This document shows positions 8,946 through 17,478 of a stretch of DNA of 64,000 nucleotides, one piece after another; position 1 is the first letter of the stretch, and every line of letters begins with the position of its first letter. Made by a program: the position numbers and the translations under genes. The stretch comes from Qipengyuania profundimaris. Its GTDB lineage: Bacteria > Pseudomonadota > Alphaproteobacteria > Sphingomonadales > Sphingomonadaceae. The notes below the pieces were generated by a model. It ran no database searches. It was not told the DNA's origin and was given only the letters and a program-made list of their open reading frames with translations. The DNA is taken from the NCBI RefSeq assembly GCF_030717945.1, contig NZ_JAVAIM010000001.1, positions 185,131 to 249,130 on the forward strand, in the 5' to 3' direction.

Positions 8946-9739
8946 GGCAGCAGGAAACGCCCTTCTACTACTGTGACGCAGGGGCCGGAAAGGATGGCCC
9001 GGTCGGCTTCGCGGCGGCAGGTCAGATACCCGCCACGGCGGCTGGCCTGGTGCGCGGTGAAACTGTCGCGGCCAAGACGGTCAGTCCAGAACGGCGTGAG
9101 CGTCGCGTGGGCTGCCCCCGTCACCGGGTCCTCGTCGACCCCGCCGCCTGGCACGAAAACACGGCTGATGACGTCAGTCTCATCCCCAGGCGCAGTGCAG
9201 ACGAACAAATTGTTGCCGAGCTTCGCCAGCCCGCGCAGGTCCGGGTCCAGCGAGCGGATCGCGGCAGCGTCCGGATAGAGGAACAGGTCGTAACCCAGCT
9301 CATTGCGCCACACTTCGTTCGGCGACCCGCCGAGCAGCGTGGCTGCCTCGTCCCACTCGCCCTGCTCGGTCAGAATGCAGGGCAGCGCCAGCCCATACCC
9401 CTCGCCGCTACGGCTCACTTCGAGCACGCCCGATTTGCGCGTGCGGAAGGTCACGCGCTCGCCCCCGTCGCGGCTCAGCAGCACATGGCCGCTGGCCAAC
9501 GTCGCGTGCCCGCATAGCCGCACTTCCTCGGTCGGGGTGAACCAGCGCAATTCGTAGTCGGCCTCGCCACTGGCATCGGGCACCACGAAAGCGGTCTCGG
9601 CGAAATTATTCTCTTCGGCGATGGCCTGGAGCATGTCGTCGTCGAGCCACGCATCGAGTGGCATCACCGCGGCCTGGTTGCCGGCGAAGGGGCGGTCTGC
9701 GAAGGCATCGACATGCCAATAAGGCAGTGCGGTGGTCAT
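8942..9739 (-). CDS. PhzF family isomerase/epimerase-like protein
   Basis: 265-residue member of the PhzF / YddE family, which has the diaminopimelate-epimerase fold. It carries the catalytic glutamate context AEENNFAETAFV near residue 45 and the conserved DPVTGAAHATL motif near residue 205. It opens with YWHVDAFADRPFAGNQAAV, the usual PhzF N terminus. Most genomic PhzF homologues, including this one with no phenazine genes around it, have no known substrate. It is translationally coupled (ATGA) to the upstream cation-efflux gene. Confidence 0.9.
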   Translation of the reverse strand: MTTALPYWHVDAFADRPFAGNQAAVMPLDAWLDDDMLQAIAEENNFAETAFVVPDASGEADYELRWFTPTEEVRLCGHATLASGHVLLSRDGGERVTFRTRKSGVLEVSRSGEGYGLALPCILTEQGEWDEAATLLGGSPNEVWRNELGYDLFLYPDAAAIRSLDPDLRGLAKLGNNLFVCTAPGDETDVISRVFVPGGGVDEDPVTGAAHATLTPFWTDRLGRDSFTAHQASRRGGYLTCRREADRAILSGPCVTVVEGRFLLP

Positions 9740-10671
9740 GCATCTTTCTCCAACTTGGCGAATTCATTGTCCTCGACCAGGGGATTGTCCGGCTCGTCGA
9801 CATGACCCTCGGGGTCGATATGGATCAGCAATTCGAGCCCGGGAAAGCGCTGGCACAAATCGGCTTCCACCCGCTCGATGATGTCATGCGCTTCTTCAAC
9901 CGTCATGATCGGCGGCAGATCGACATGGAACTGCGCGAAATCGCGATGGCCGCTGGTTCGTGTGCGCAAATCGTGCAGGTTGGTGAGCTCGGGGTGCCGG
10001 GCCGCCGCTTCGACGAAGGCAAGCCGCTTGTCCTCGGGCCATTCGCGATCCATTAGGTCGTCCACCGCATCGCTCGCCCCGCGCCATGCGCCCCATGCGA
10101 GCCACGCGGCGATGGCGAGGCCGAACAGCGGATCGGCAATGCCGAGCCCGGCAAACTGGTCCAGCACGAGCGCGGCGATGACTGCGAGATTGAGCAGGAG
10201 ATCGGACTTGTAGTGCAAGTGATCGGTCTGGATCGCCAGACTGCGTGTCCGGTTCATCACATAGCGCTGCCACGCCAGCAGCGCGAAAGTCAGTACGATG
10301 GCGATCAGCGAGACGGCGATGCCCTCTTCTGCTGCCGCGGTTTCCACCTGACCGGACAATTGCATGATTGCCCGCGTCGCGATCCCGAAGGCCGACAGCG
10401 CGATCAGCATAACCTGAAAAATCGCCGCCAGGGCTTCCGCCTTGCCGTGGCCGAACCGGTGATCCTCGTCCGCCGGCATGGAGGCGATCCACACGCCGGT
10501 CAGCGTGGCGAAACTCGCGATCAGATCGAGCGCGGAATCGGCAAGGCTGCCGAGCATGGCAGTCGATCCGGTCCGCCAGCTCGCCCAGCTTTTCAGCGCA
10601 ACCAGGATCACTGCCACCGTGATAGAGGCGAATGCTGCGCTGCGCGCGAGTCGGGTGCGGTCGTCGGTCAT
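9736..10671 (-). CDS. Cation diffusion facilitator family transporter (FieF-like)
   Basis: 311-residue inner-membrane divalent-cation/proton antiporter of the CDF family. Metal-binding aspartates are in TM2 (SLADSALDLIAS), and the conserved histidine motif DHRFGHGKAEALAA follows TM3. Later come MNRTRSLAIQTDHLHYKSDLL and a C-terminal cytoplasmic ferredoxin-like domain (about residue 205 onward, with HDLRTRTSGHRDFAQFHVDL). The pattern resembles FieF, a zinc/iron exporter, but metal choice is not certain. The start at 10671 (MTDDRTRLARS) fits the family; the frame is open 26 codons further upstream. pdxH ends 10 bases before it, so the order is pdxH, this gene, phzF-like. Confidence 0.92.
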   Translation of the reverse strand: MTDDRTRLARSAAFASITVAVILVALKSWASWRTGSTAMLGSLADSALDLIASFATLTGVWIASMPADEDHRFGHGKAEALAAIFQVMLIALSAFGIATRAIMQLSGQVETAAAEEGIAVSLIAIVLTFALLAWQRYVMNRTRSLAIQTDHLHYKSDLLLNLAVIAALVLDQFAGLGIADPLFGLAIAAWLAWGAWRGASDAVDDLMDREWPEDKRLAFVEAAARHPELTNLHDLRTRTSGHRDFAQFHVDLPPIMTVEEAHDIIERVEADLCQRFPGLELLIHIDPEGHVDEPDNPLVEDNEFAKLEKDA

Positions 10672-10681
10672 CGATATTGCT

Positions 10682-11305
10682 TTATGGATAGAGCAGCGTG
10701 TCGTCCCACGCTTCCGTCGCGCTGCTCCGCGTGAACAGCCGCCGGTCATGCAAACGATATTCGCGGTCTTGCCAGAATTCGATCCGGCGCGGGCTCAGCC
10801 GGAAGCCGGTCCAATGTGGCGGGCGCGGGATGTCGCCCTCGGGATAGCGCTCCTCCAGCGCGGCCACCCGGTCGAGATAGACTTGGCGGTCCGGCAGGGG
10901 GCGCGACTGGTCGCTGGCGGCCGAGCCGATCTGCGAGGCGCGCGGGCGGGAGTGAAAATAGTCGTCGGCTTGCGCGGGATCGACTTCCTCCAGCGGGCCT
11001 TCGATGCGGATCTGGCGGCGCAGGCTCTTCCAGTGAAACAGAAGCGCAGCGCGCATGTTGGCGCGGATCTGCTCGCCCTTGCGGCTTTCGGCATTGGTGT
11101 AGAAGACGAACCCCCCGCCCTCGCCCTGGTCGACGCCGCGCGCTTTCAGCAGCACCATCCGGACCGACGGCATCCCGTCGGCGGTGGCCGTCGCCAGCGC
11201 CATGGCGTTGGGATCGTTCGGCTCGCTCGCCTTGGCCTCGCCGAACCACACCTCGAACAGCGAAAAAGGGTCCGCCTTGGGAATTGCGCTTTCGTCGGTC
11301 TGCAT
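10682..11305 (-). CDS. pdxH: Pyridoxamine 5'-phosphate oxidase
   Basis: FMN enzyme that oxidises pyridoxine or pyridoxamine phosphate to pyridoxal phosphate, the last step of vitamin B6 synthesis and salvage. The 207-residue product shows PDPFSLFEVW-like, PNAMALATATADGMPSVRMVLLK, GFVFYTNAESRKGEQI and ALLFHWKSLRRQIRIEG, then SRPRASQIGSAASDQS, all standard PdxH blocks. The C-terminal pfam10590-type dimerisation region ends HDRRLFTR. The start at 11305 (MQTDESA) gives the usual length; the open frame upstream is spurious. It is the first gene of a three-gene minus-strand run with the CDF transporter and PhzF-like protein. Confidence 0.95.
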   Translation of the reverse strand: MQTDESAIPKADPFSLFEVWFGEAKASEPNDPNAMALATATADGMPSVRMVLLKARGVDQGEGGGFVFYTNAESRKGEQIRANMRAALLFHWKSLRRQIRIEGPLEEVDPAQADDYFHSRPRASQIGSAASDQSRPLPDRQVYLDRVAALEERYPEGDIPRPPHWTGFRLSPRRIEFWQDREYRLHDRRLFTRSSATEAWDDTLLYP

Positions 11306-11489
11306 CGGGCGGGTCCTAGGCAATGTGAGTCGGTTCAGGAGCAAAACGCAGGCGCGCCCGTTTGGGGCAAAACAGGCTCGCATTATGGAGGCAATCGCTG
11401 CGCATCGGCCACCCCCTAACCGCATCCGTCCGCGTGGGAAACCACTCGCGCTTGCACGGCAGCGCTGTTGCACCTAGCTAACACGCCTG

Positions 11490-12449
11490 ATGGCTACCAA
11501 TTCCCGCGATCCCTATTCCACTCTCGGCGTCGCCCGCGGCGCGTCGGAGAAGGACATCAAGAGCGCCTATCGCAAGCTGGCGAAGGAGTTCCACCCCGAC
11601 CGCAACAAGGACAATCCGCAGGCTTCTGAGCGGTTCAGCCAGGTCACGCAGGCTTACGATCTGTTGTCCGACAAGGACAAGCGCGCCCAGTTCGACCGCG
11701 GCGAGATCGATGCCGATGGCAACCCGGCCAATCCCTTCGCCGGTATGGGCGGGGGCGGCGGCTTCGGCGGCGGTGGCGGGCAGCGTGGCTATCGCGCCGA
11801 GGATTTCCAGGGATTCGGACAGGAAGCCGATCTCGGCGATATATTTGAAGGCCTGTTCGGCGGCGGCAGGGCGCGATCGTCCGGCATGGGCGGCGGCCCG
11901 TTCGGCGGCGGTCGCCGTGCCCCGCCTCCCAAAGGATCGGACATCGGCTATCGCCTGCGCGTCCCCTTCGTCGAAGCGGCAACGCTGAAGGACCAGCGCA
12001 TTACGCTGGCCGACGGCAAGACGATCGATCTCAAGCTGCCCAAGGGAGTCGAAAACGGCACCCAGATGCGGCTCAAGGGCAAGGGCGAGCAGGGGCCGGG
12101 CGGTGCGGGTGACGGACTCGTCACGATCGAGATCGACCGGCATAAGCTCTACAAGCGCGATGGCGACGATGTGCGTTTCGACTTGCCGATCACGCTCGAC
12201 GAGGCAGTGAATGGCGGCAAGGTGCGCGTGCCCACGGTCGATGGCCCCGTGATGATGACGATCAAGGCCGGCACGGACGGCGGTACGGTGCTGCGCTTGA
12301 AGGGCAAGGGCTTCACCAAGAAGAACGGCACCCGCGGCGATCAGCTCGTCACGCTGGAAATCCAGCTGCCCGGCGATCTCGCGGAGCTTGCCAAGCGGCT
12401 CGAAGGCTGGAAGGACGATAGCGACCCACGCAGCAAGCTCGGGGTGTAG
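11490..12449 (+). CDS. J-domain co-chaperone, type II (CbpA/DnaJ C-terminal)
   Basis: 319-residue Hsp40 that stimulates DnaK ATPase. The J domain spans residues 6-70 with HPD at 35-37, followed by a glycine-rich linker (about 83-100). The C-terminal substrate-binding beta domains span about 140-305 (VPFVEAATLKDQRITL, LPKGVENGTQMRLKGKG). There is no CxxCxGxG zinc finger, so it is a CbpA-like rather than a true DnaJ. It is followed 4 bases later by a YihY-family gene and then fabI, forming a three-gene plus-strand run. Confidence 0.92.
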   Translation: MATNSRDPYSTLGVARGASEKDIKSAYRKLAKEFHPDRNKDNPQASERFSQVTQAYDLLSDKDKRAQFDRGEIDADGNPANPFAGMGGGGGFGGGGGQRGYRAEDFQGFGQEADLGDIFEGLFGGGRARSSGMGGGPFGGGRRAPPPKGSDIGYRLRVPFVEAATLKDQRITLADGKTIDLKLPKGVENGTQMRLKGKGEQGPGGAGDGLVTIEIDRHKLYKRDGDDVRFDLPITLDEAVNGGKVRVPTVDGPVMMTIKAGTDGGTVLRLKGKGFTKKNGTRGDQLVTLEIQLPGDLAELAKRLEGWKDDSDPRSKLGV

Positions 12450-12453
12450 CCGT

Positions 12454-13473
12454 TTGAGTGCAAACGATCTTCCAAGCGAGGAAGAGCGCGAAGTCCAGTC
12501 GCTGTCCCCCGAGGCACGCCGCCAGCATGCGGCCACCTTGCGCGGTCGCGTGGTCGAGCGAGTTGGGCCCGGGACGCGGGCCTGGGAAGTCGCCAAGCGC
12601 ACCGCTGTGGGCACGTTTAACGACGGTTTCATCCATGCGGGCAACCTCGCCTACTTGGCGATGTTCTCGATCTTTCCGTTCTTCATCCTTGGTGCAGCGC
12701 TGTTCTCGTTGATCGGCGAGGAAAGCGACCGCGCCGCATCGATCAACGCCATCCTCGTGACCCTGCCGCCCAGTGTCGGCAACGTCATCGAGCCGGTCGC
12801 GCGCGACGTCATCAATTCGCGCAGCGGCTGGCTGCTGTGGGCCGGTGCCGCCGTAGCGCTCTGGACGGTGGGCAGCCTGATCGAGACGATTCGCGACATC
12901 CTGCGCCGCGCCTACGGCACCAAGCTGACCCATGCTTTCTGGAAATACCGGCTGTTCTCGTCGGGCGTAATTCTGGGCGCGGTGCTGCTGCTGATGCTTT
13001 CCCTTATCGCGCAGATTGCGATCGGGGCGGCGCAGCAAGTGATCGAGGCCTATTTCCCCGACCTCGTCGACCGGGTCAGCGACCTGCGCCTTTCGCGCAT
13101 CATTCCGGCGCTGGGCCTGTTCGGTTCGCTCTATCTCATCTTCTACACGCTGACCCCGTCGCGTTATCGCGCGCGACGTTATCCGAAATGGCCCGGCGTG
13201 CTGTTCACGACCGTCTGGTGGATTCTAGTAACGACGCTGCTGCCCTTGGTGCTGCGCAGTTTCTTCACTTACAATCTCACCTACGGCAGCCTGGCCGGGA
13301 TCATGATCGCGCTGTTCTTTTTCTGGCTTGTCGGCCTCGGCGTGGTTATCGGCGCGGAACTGAACGCGGCGCTCGCGGAGACGCCGGAAGAGGAAATGAA
13401 CACCATCGGCCAGGCGGACGACCGGAAACGGGCTGAGCTGGCGAAGGAAGCGGAAGAAGAGGGCACGGCATGA
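12454..13473 (+). CDS. YihY/virulence factor BrkB family membrane protein
   Basis: 339-residue integral membrane protein of the YihY (formerly RbnN/BrkB) family with six predicted helices. The family core begins NDGFIHAGNLAYLAMFSIFPF near residue 52 and includes YGTKLTHAFWKYRLF and NLTYGSLAGIMIALFFFWL. The molecular function of the family is not settled. The likely start is the TTG at 12454 (SANDLPSEEE), five bases after the upstream stop; earlier in-frame starts lie inside the J-domain gene. The charged C-terminal tail is soluble. Its last codons overlap the fabI ATG by 4 bases. A second, shorter YihY paralogue is at 44006. Confidence 0.88.
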   Translation: MSANDLPSEEEREVQSLSPEARRQHAATLRGRVVERVGPGTRAWEVAKRTAVGTFNDGFIHAGNLAYLAMFSIFPFFILGAALFSLIGEESDRAASINAILVTLPPSVGNVIEPVARDVINSRSGWLLWAGAAVALWTVGSLIETIRDILRRAYGTKLTHAFWKYRLFSSGVILGAVLLLMLSLIAQIAIGAAQQVIEAYFPDLVDRVSDLRLSRIIPALGLFGSLYLIFYTLTPSRYRARRYPKWPGVLFTTVWWILVTTLLPLVLRSFFTYNLTYGSLAGIMIALFFFWLVGLGVVIGAELNAALAETPEEEMNTIGQADDRKRAELAKEAEEEGTA

Positions 13474-14279
13474 ACGGATTGATGCAGGGCAAGCGCGGGC
13501 TGATCATGGGCCTCGCCAACGACAAGTCGCTGGCCTGGGGCATCGCCAAAAAGCTCGCCGAGCACGGCGCGGAACTTGCGTTTTCCTATCAGGGCGAAGC
13601 GCTGAAAAAGCGCGTCGGCCCGCTTGCCGAGCAGCTCGGCAGCGACTTCGTATTCGAATGCGACGTATCCGACATGGAAGCGCTCGACCGGGCGTTCGAC
13701 ACACTGAAATCGCGCTGGGACAAGATCGATTTCGTCGTCCACGCCATCGGCTTTTCCGACAAGAGCGAGCTGCGCGGCAAATACGTTGACACCAGCCTCG
13801 ACAACTTCCTGATGACGATGAATATTTCCGCCTATTCCCTGGTGGCGGTGACCAAGCGGGCCGCGGAGATGATGCCGGACGGTGGCTCGATTGTCACGCT
13901 GACCTATTACGGCGCGGAAAAGGTCATTCCGCATTACAATGTGATGGGCGTGGCCAAGGCGGCGCTCGAGACCAGCGTGCAATATCTTGCCAACGACCTC
14001 GGGCCGCAGAACATTCGCGTGAACGCCATTAGCGCAGGGCCGGTGAAGACGCTGGCGGCGAGCGGGATCGGCGATTTCCGTTATATCCTGAAGTGGAACG
14101 AGCTGAACTCGCCGCTCCGTCGCAATATCACGATCGAGGATGTCGGCGGGTCTGGCCTCTATTTCCTGTCCGACCTGTCATCGGGCGTGACCGGCGAAAC
14201 GCACCATGTCGATGCCGGCTATCATGTCGTGGGCATGAAGCAGGAAGACGCGCCGGATATCGCGCTCGACAAGGGCTGA
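13470..14279 (+). CDS. fabI: Enoyl-[acyl-carrier-protein] reductase (NADH)
   Basis: Short-chain dehydrogenase-type enzyme catalysing the last reduction of each fatty-acid elongation cycle. The 269-residue product begins with the FabI-specific cofactor loop GLIMGLANDKSLAWGIAKKL. It carries the Y-x6-K catalytic spacing typical of FabI (LTYYGAEKVIPHYNVMGVAKAALE) and the substrate loop SAGPVKTLAASGIGDF. It ends GLYFLSDLSSGVTGETHHVD, as in the family. It is translationally coupled to the upstream YihY gene (ATGA). FabI is the target of triclosan and isoniazid-like inhibitors. Convergent with the next gene. Confidence 0.96.
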   Translation: MNGLMQGKRGLIMGLANDKSLAWGIAKKLAEHGAELAFSYQGEALKKRVGPLAEQLGSDFVFECDVSDMEALDRAFDTLKSRWDKIDFVVHAIGFSDKSELRGKYVDTSLDNFLMTMNISAYSLVAVTKRAAEMMPDGGSIVTLTYYGAEKVIPHYNVMGVAKAALETSVQYLANDLGPQNIRVNAISAGPVKTLAASGIGDFRYILKWNELNSPLRRNITIEDVGGSGLYFLSDLSSGVTGETHHVDAGYHVVGMKQEDAPDIALDKG

Positions 14280-14296
14280 GCCCCAAAAATGCGCGC

Positions 14297-14923
14297 TCAG
14301 CCTTCGGGCGGGCGCGCCAGGTCTTCGACTTCGCGGTCGCCGTCCGTATCGATCACGGGGTCGGGCGCTTCGGTAGCCTCGCCTGGTGCGGCACCGGCGC
14401 GTTCACGTTCGAGCCTTTCCATGTATTCGCGCTCGATCATCTCGACCCGCTCCTGCTCGGCAGCGGCTTCGGCATCGATGCCCTCGAGTCGCTCGGCCCG
14501 CGCTTCGGCAACCAGTTGGCCGAAGCGGACCTCGGAGGAATTTTCCCGATCCGCATAAGCCTCGCGGATCAGCTCCTGCGTGCAACCGGTGAAGCCGCCC
14601 GCGCCGGTCGGCGAGCAGGACATGATGCCCGATGCGCCGACATATTCGAGCTGTTCGACCCGCTCGGCCCATGCCTGGTTGGCCGGATCATCCGAGAAAC
14701 GGAGACGCTCAGGAATCCGATAACGCTCGTTTTCGTCCTTGCGGGCACACACGACGATGACATCGCCTGTGCTTTCCGGGCATTGGTCGTCGCCATAGAC
14801 GATGACCATGTTGTAGCTGTCGTCGCCGGTCTCGACCGGGGTCTGCGCCGCGACGGGCGCGGCCACGATGGCAGCGGCAAGCGCGGCTGCGGAAGCGAGC
14901 GGGGTAAGCAGTCTGGTCATCAT
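14297..14923 (-). CDS. Exported hypothetical protein, glutamate/arginine-rich C terminus
   Basis: Unrecognised 208-residue protein with a clear signal peptide (TRLLTPLASAAALAAAIVAAPVAAQ, cleavage after about residue 26). The mature part contains MVIVYGDDQCPESTGDVIVVCAR, then SCSPTGAGGFTGC, giving four cysteines. An acidic/arginine-rich, probably helical segment follows (about 125-185), then a disordered end. The start at 14923 is chosen because GAGAGG sits just before it; an ATG at 14938 is also in frame. It is likely periplasmic. Neighbours give no functional clue. Confidence 0.7.
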   Translation of the reverse strand: MMTRLLTPLASAAALAAAIVAAPVAAQTPVETGDDSYNMVIVYGDDQCPESTGDVIVVCARKDENERYRIPERLRFSDDPANQAWAERVEQLEYVGASGIMSCSPTGAGGFTGCTQELIREAYADRENSSEVRFGQLVAEARAERLEGIDAEAAAEQERVEMIEREYMERLERERAGAAPGEATEAPDPVIDTDGDREVEDLARPPEG

Positions 14924-15008
14924 GGCCTCTCGAAACATGTGTCGCGCGTATAAGGCGCGCCCGGCGGTGAACTGTCTATGAAGCGCGCGAAACGCCTGCG
15001 ATGTTCCC

Positions 15009-15548
15009 TCAGATGCGCTGCGAAATGCCGATCGCGGCGCGGCAGCCCGCGCGGATAACCGCAGAGAGCACCGGATAGGCCGGCGCGCGTTCGGCCCCTG
15101 CGGCCAGCGCGGCGTCGCGGTGCTCGCGTTCGTCTTCGCGGAATTCTTCGATCATGGCGGCGAGCTCCGGATCCTCGCCGGTTTCCATCAGGCGATCGAG
15201 CTGCCGGGAATAATGATCGTCGATCTCGGTCTCGACCGCGGCGGTGCAGGCCATAGCGGCTTCGGGCCCGATCAGAGCGGTCACGGCGCCCAGCGCGAAA
15301 CCGGCGCGATCCCAGAACGGCTGCAGCATGGTGGGCCGCACGCCGCGCCGCGCCATCAGCGCATCGAATTTTTCGCAGTGACCGGCTTCCTGCTCGGCCA
15401 TGCCGGCTATCTCGGCGGAGTCCGGCCCGCGGTCGCCCATCACGGCGAGCTGGCCGGCGTAGATACGCGTCGCGCCGAATTCTCCGGCCTGATCGACACG
15501 GATCATGCGGGCGATGTGGTCGGGCACCTTTTTCGAGGCTGGAGTCAT
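15009..15548 (-). CDS. coq7: Demethoxyubiquinone hydroxylase Coq7
   Basis: Carboxylate-bridged di-iron monooxygenase that hydroxylates demethoxyubiquinone, the penultimate step of ubiquinone synthesis. The 179-residue product has the iron ligands in DQAGEFGATRIY, EQEAGHCEKFDAL, AAVETEIDDHYSRQL and EFREDEREHRDAAL, the four E/ExxH helices of the family. It is a peripheral membrane protein. The start at 15548 gives the family length; upstream translation in this frame is out-of-frame dsbB and not real. The ATG overlaps the dsbB stop by 4 bases, so the two are coupled. Alphaproteobacteria commonly use Coq7 in place of UbiF. Confidence 0.95.
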   Translation of the reverse strand: MTPASKKVPDHIARMIRVDQAGEFGATRIYAGQLAVMGDRGPDSAEIAGMAEQEAGHCEKFDALMARRGVRPTMLQPFWDRAGFALGAVTALIGPEAAMACTAAVETEIDDHYSRQLDRLMETGEDPELAAMIEEFREDEREHRDAALAAGAERAPAYPVLSAVIRAGCRAAIGISQRI

Positions 15549-16021
15549 ACGCGGCGATCCTTTCCCAGCAGGGCGAGAATGGCGATGCCTGCTGCAGTGG
15601 AGATGAGGAAATTGTAACCCGCCAAGCTGATGCCGAACAGCGTCCAGGCCGGTTCGTCGCAGCGGGTCAGCGGAGCGTTCATAATATTGTCGAGCGCGCT
15701 TCCGCCCCCGCTCGTGACCGTGGCCGCGCAAGAGGTGATCCCCTCCCACCAACCGTATTCGACCCCGGCATGGAATAGCCCGATCCCGCCCGAGACGAGG
15801 ATGGCGATCGCCGCGAGGCCGGTCCAGAACCGCTGCGGCGGAGCGATGAACGCCAGCAGGGCGAGCCCGACCGCAGCGAAATGCGGCCAGCGCTGCCACC
15901 AGCACATTTCGCACGGGTACAGGCCAAAGCCGTATTGGGAAACGTAGGCCCCGCCCAGCAGGAGCGCCGGGACCGCAATGGCCAGCACGCGGGCCAGCCG
16001 CGATGAGGGAGACAGGCTCAT
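15545..16021 (-). CDS. Disulfide bond formation protein B (DsbB family)
   Basis: 158-residue inner-membrane quinone reductase that reoxidises the periplasmic thiol oxidase DsbA. Four hydrophobic segments are visible. The first periplasmic loop carries the CxxC motif (LYPCEMCWWQRWPH, about residues 35-48). The second periplasmic loop has a spaced cysteine pair (SCAATVTSGG and LTRCDEPAW). It passes electrons to ubiquinone, so coupling to coq7 is plausible context. It ends 4 bases into coq7 and begins 16 bases after ctpA. Confidence 0.9.
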   Translation of the reverse strand: MSLSPSSRLARVLAIAVPALLLGGAYVSQYGFGLYPCEMCWWQRWPHFAAVGLALLAFIAPPQRFWTGLAAIAILVSGGIGLFHAGVEYGWWEGITSCAATVTSGGGSALDNIMNAPLTRCDEPAWTLFGISLAGYNFLISTAAGIAILALLGKDRRV

Positions 16022-16036
16022 GCCCAGTCGTTTAGC

Positions 16037-17377
16037 CTAGTTGGCGCGGCGGGCAACCGTGTTCGGCGAGGTGCGGCGCAGCGTCTCCAGCGCGTAGTGC
16101 AGCTGGAAATCCTCGATGCCCTGCTCTTCGAGCTCTTCGGCGGTCAGCTGGAACCTCGGATCGTCGCGCTGGTCGCGCTCCATCGCCTCGTCGGCAAGGC
16201 CCGCTTCGTTGACCAGATGGCCGCGCAGATCCGATTCGCGCACGGTGAAGCGCGATTTCTTCGCGAGGTCGGGGTCCGACAACTGCGGCACAGCGATGTC
16301 CGGCTTGATCCCGCCTTCCTGCACGGAGTGACCCGAGGGCGTGTAGTAGCGCGCCGTCGTCAATTTGAGCGCGGCATCGCGGCCGAGCGGCAGCAGCGAT
16401 TGCACACTGCCCTTGCCGAAGCTGCGCTGGCCCATGACGATCGCGCGGCGATGGTCCTTGAGCGCGCCGGCGACGATCTCCGATGCCGAAGCCGAGCCTT
16501 CGTCGATCAGCACGATGATCGGTACATCCTGCGCGATATCGCCGCGGAACACGGTTTCTGCGTCGTAATAGATATTCTCGCCTCGCGCGCGGCCGCGCTG
16601 AGACACGATGCGCCCTTCGGTAAGGAAGAGATCAGACAGCGCCACCGCCTCGTCGAGGCTGCCGCCCGGGTTGGAGCGCAGATCGAGGACCAGCCCGTTG
16701 AGGCGTCCCGAGGCCTTACTCTGCAAATCTTCCCACGCCGCGAAGACATCGCTGCCGACATCGCGCGAAAACTCGTTGATCATGATGTGACCGATATTGC
16801 CGCTTTCGAGCTCCCAAGTGACCGGTTCGAGTTCGATCACGCCGCGCGTTACGGAAACATCGAACGGCTCGTCACGGCCGGGGCGGAAGACGGTCAGGCC
16901 GATCGATGTACCTTCCGGCCCGCGCATCTGCGCTACCGCTTCGTCGAGGCTGCCGCCGACGATCAGCTTGCCATCGAGATGCGTGATGAAATCGCCTGCC
17001 TTCAGCCCGGCCTTGTCGGCAGGGCTGCCGCGGAAGGGCGAGATGATCTTGACCGCGCCATCTTCCATCACGACCGACAGGCCGAGACCGGAATAATTGC
17101 CGTCGATCATGGTCTCGAGTCGCTGGAGATCGCTGCCGTCCAGATAGCCCGAATGCGGATCGAGCGAGGTCAGCATCCCGTCGATCATGCCGCGCATCAG
17201 CTTGTCGTCGTCGACCTGGTCGACGTAGCTCGCCTTGATGCGCTGGTAGACCGCCATCACCTTGGCGAACTCCGGACCCGCCCGGCCTTCGACCTGCGCC
17301 ATGCTCGCCGTGGTCGCGGGGATCAACGCGACGGCGGTCACGAGGGCGGCAGAACGTAGCAGGGCGGCGATTGTCAT
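16037..17377 (-). CDS. ctpA: S41 family C-terminal processing peptidase (CtpA)
   Basis: 446-residue exported serine protease that degrades or trims envelope proteins. It has a signal peptide (about residues 1-27) and a PDZ domain (about 95-180, with YSGLGLSVVMEDGAVKIISP and AGLKAGDFITHLDG). The S41 catalytic core has GSASASEIVAGAL holding the nucleophile serine, and SFGKGSVQ holding the general-base lysine. A charged C-terminal tail follows. It lies between the EnvC-like factor (100 bases upstream) and dsbB, a neighbourhood found widely in proteobacteria where CtpA and LytM proteins together control peptidoglycan hydrolysis. Confidence 0.94.
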   Translation of the reverse strand: MTIAALLRSAALVTAVALIPATTASMAQVEGRAGPEFAKVMAVYQRIKASYVDQVDDDKLMRGMIDGMLTSLDPHSGYLDGSDLQRLETMIDGNYSGLGLSVVMEDGAVKIISPFRGSPADKAGLKAGDFITHLDGKLIVGGSLDEAVAQMRGPEGTSIGLTVFRPGRDEPFDVSVTRGVIELEPVTWELESGNIGHIMINEFSRDVGSDVFAAWEDLQSKASGRLNGLVLDLRSNPGGSLDEAVALSDLFLTEGRIVSQRGRARGENIYYDAETVFRGDIAQDVPIIVLIDEGSASASEIVAGALKDHRRAIVMGQRSFGKGSVQSLLPLGRDAALKLTTARYYTPSGHSVQEGGIKPDIAVPQLSDPDLAKKSRFTVRESDLRGHLVNEAGLADEAMERDQRDDPRFQLTAEELEEQGIEDFQLHYALETLRRTSPNTVARRAN

Positions 17378-17478
17378 CGGCGGAGTTTCTCCAATATTCA
17401 GCGGCGGCTTATGGCAGGCCCGCTTAATACCACATGAGCGGGCGATTGCAGAATTGTGAAGCCGAAATCGACGGAAGC

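Noticed and set aside
15549..15914. N-terminal extension of coq7
   Set aside because: It lies in dsbB in another frame; the ATG at 15548 gives the family length and an ATGA overlap.
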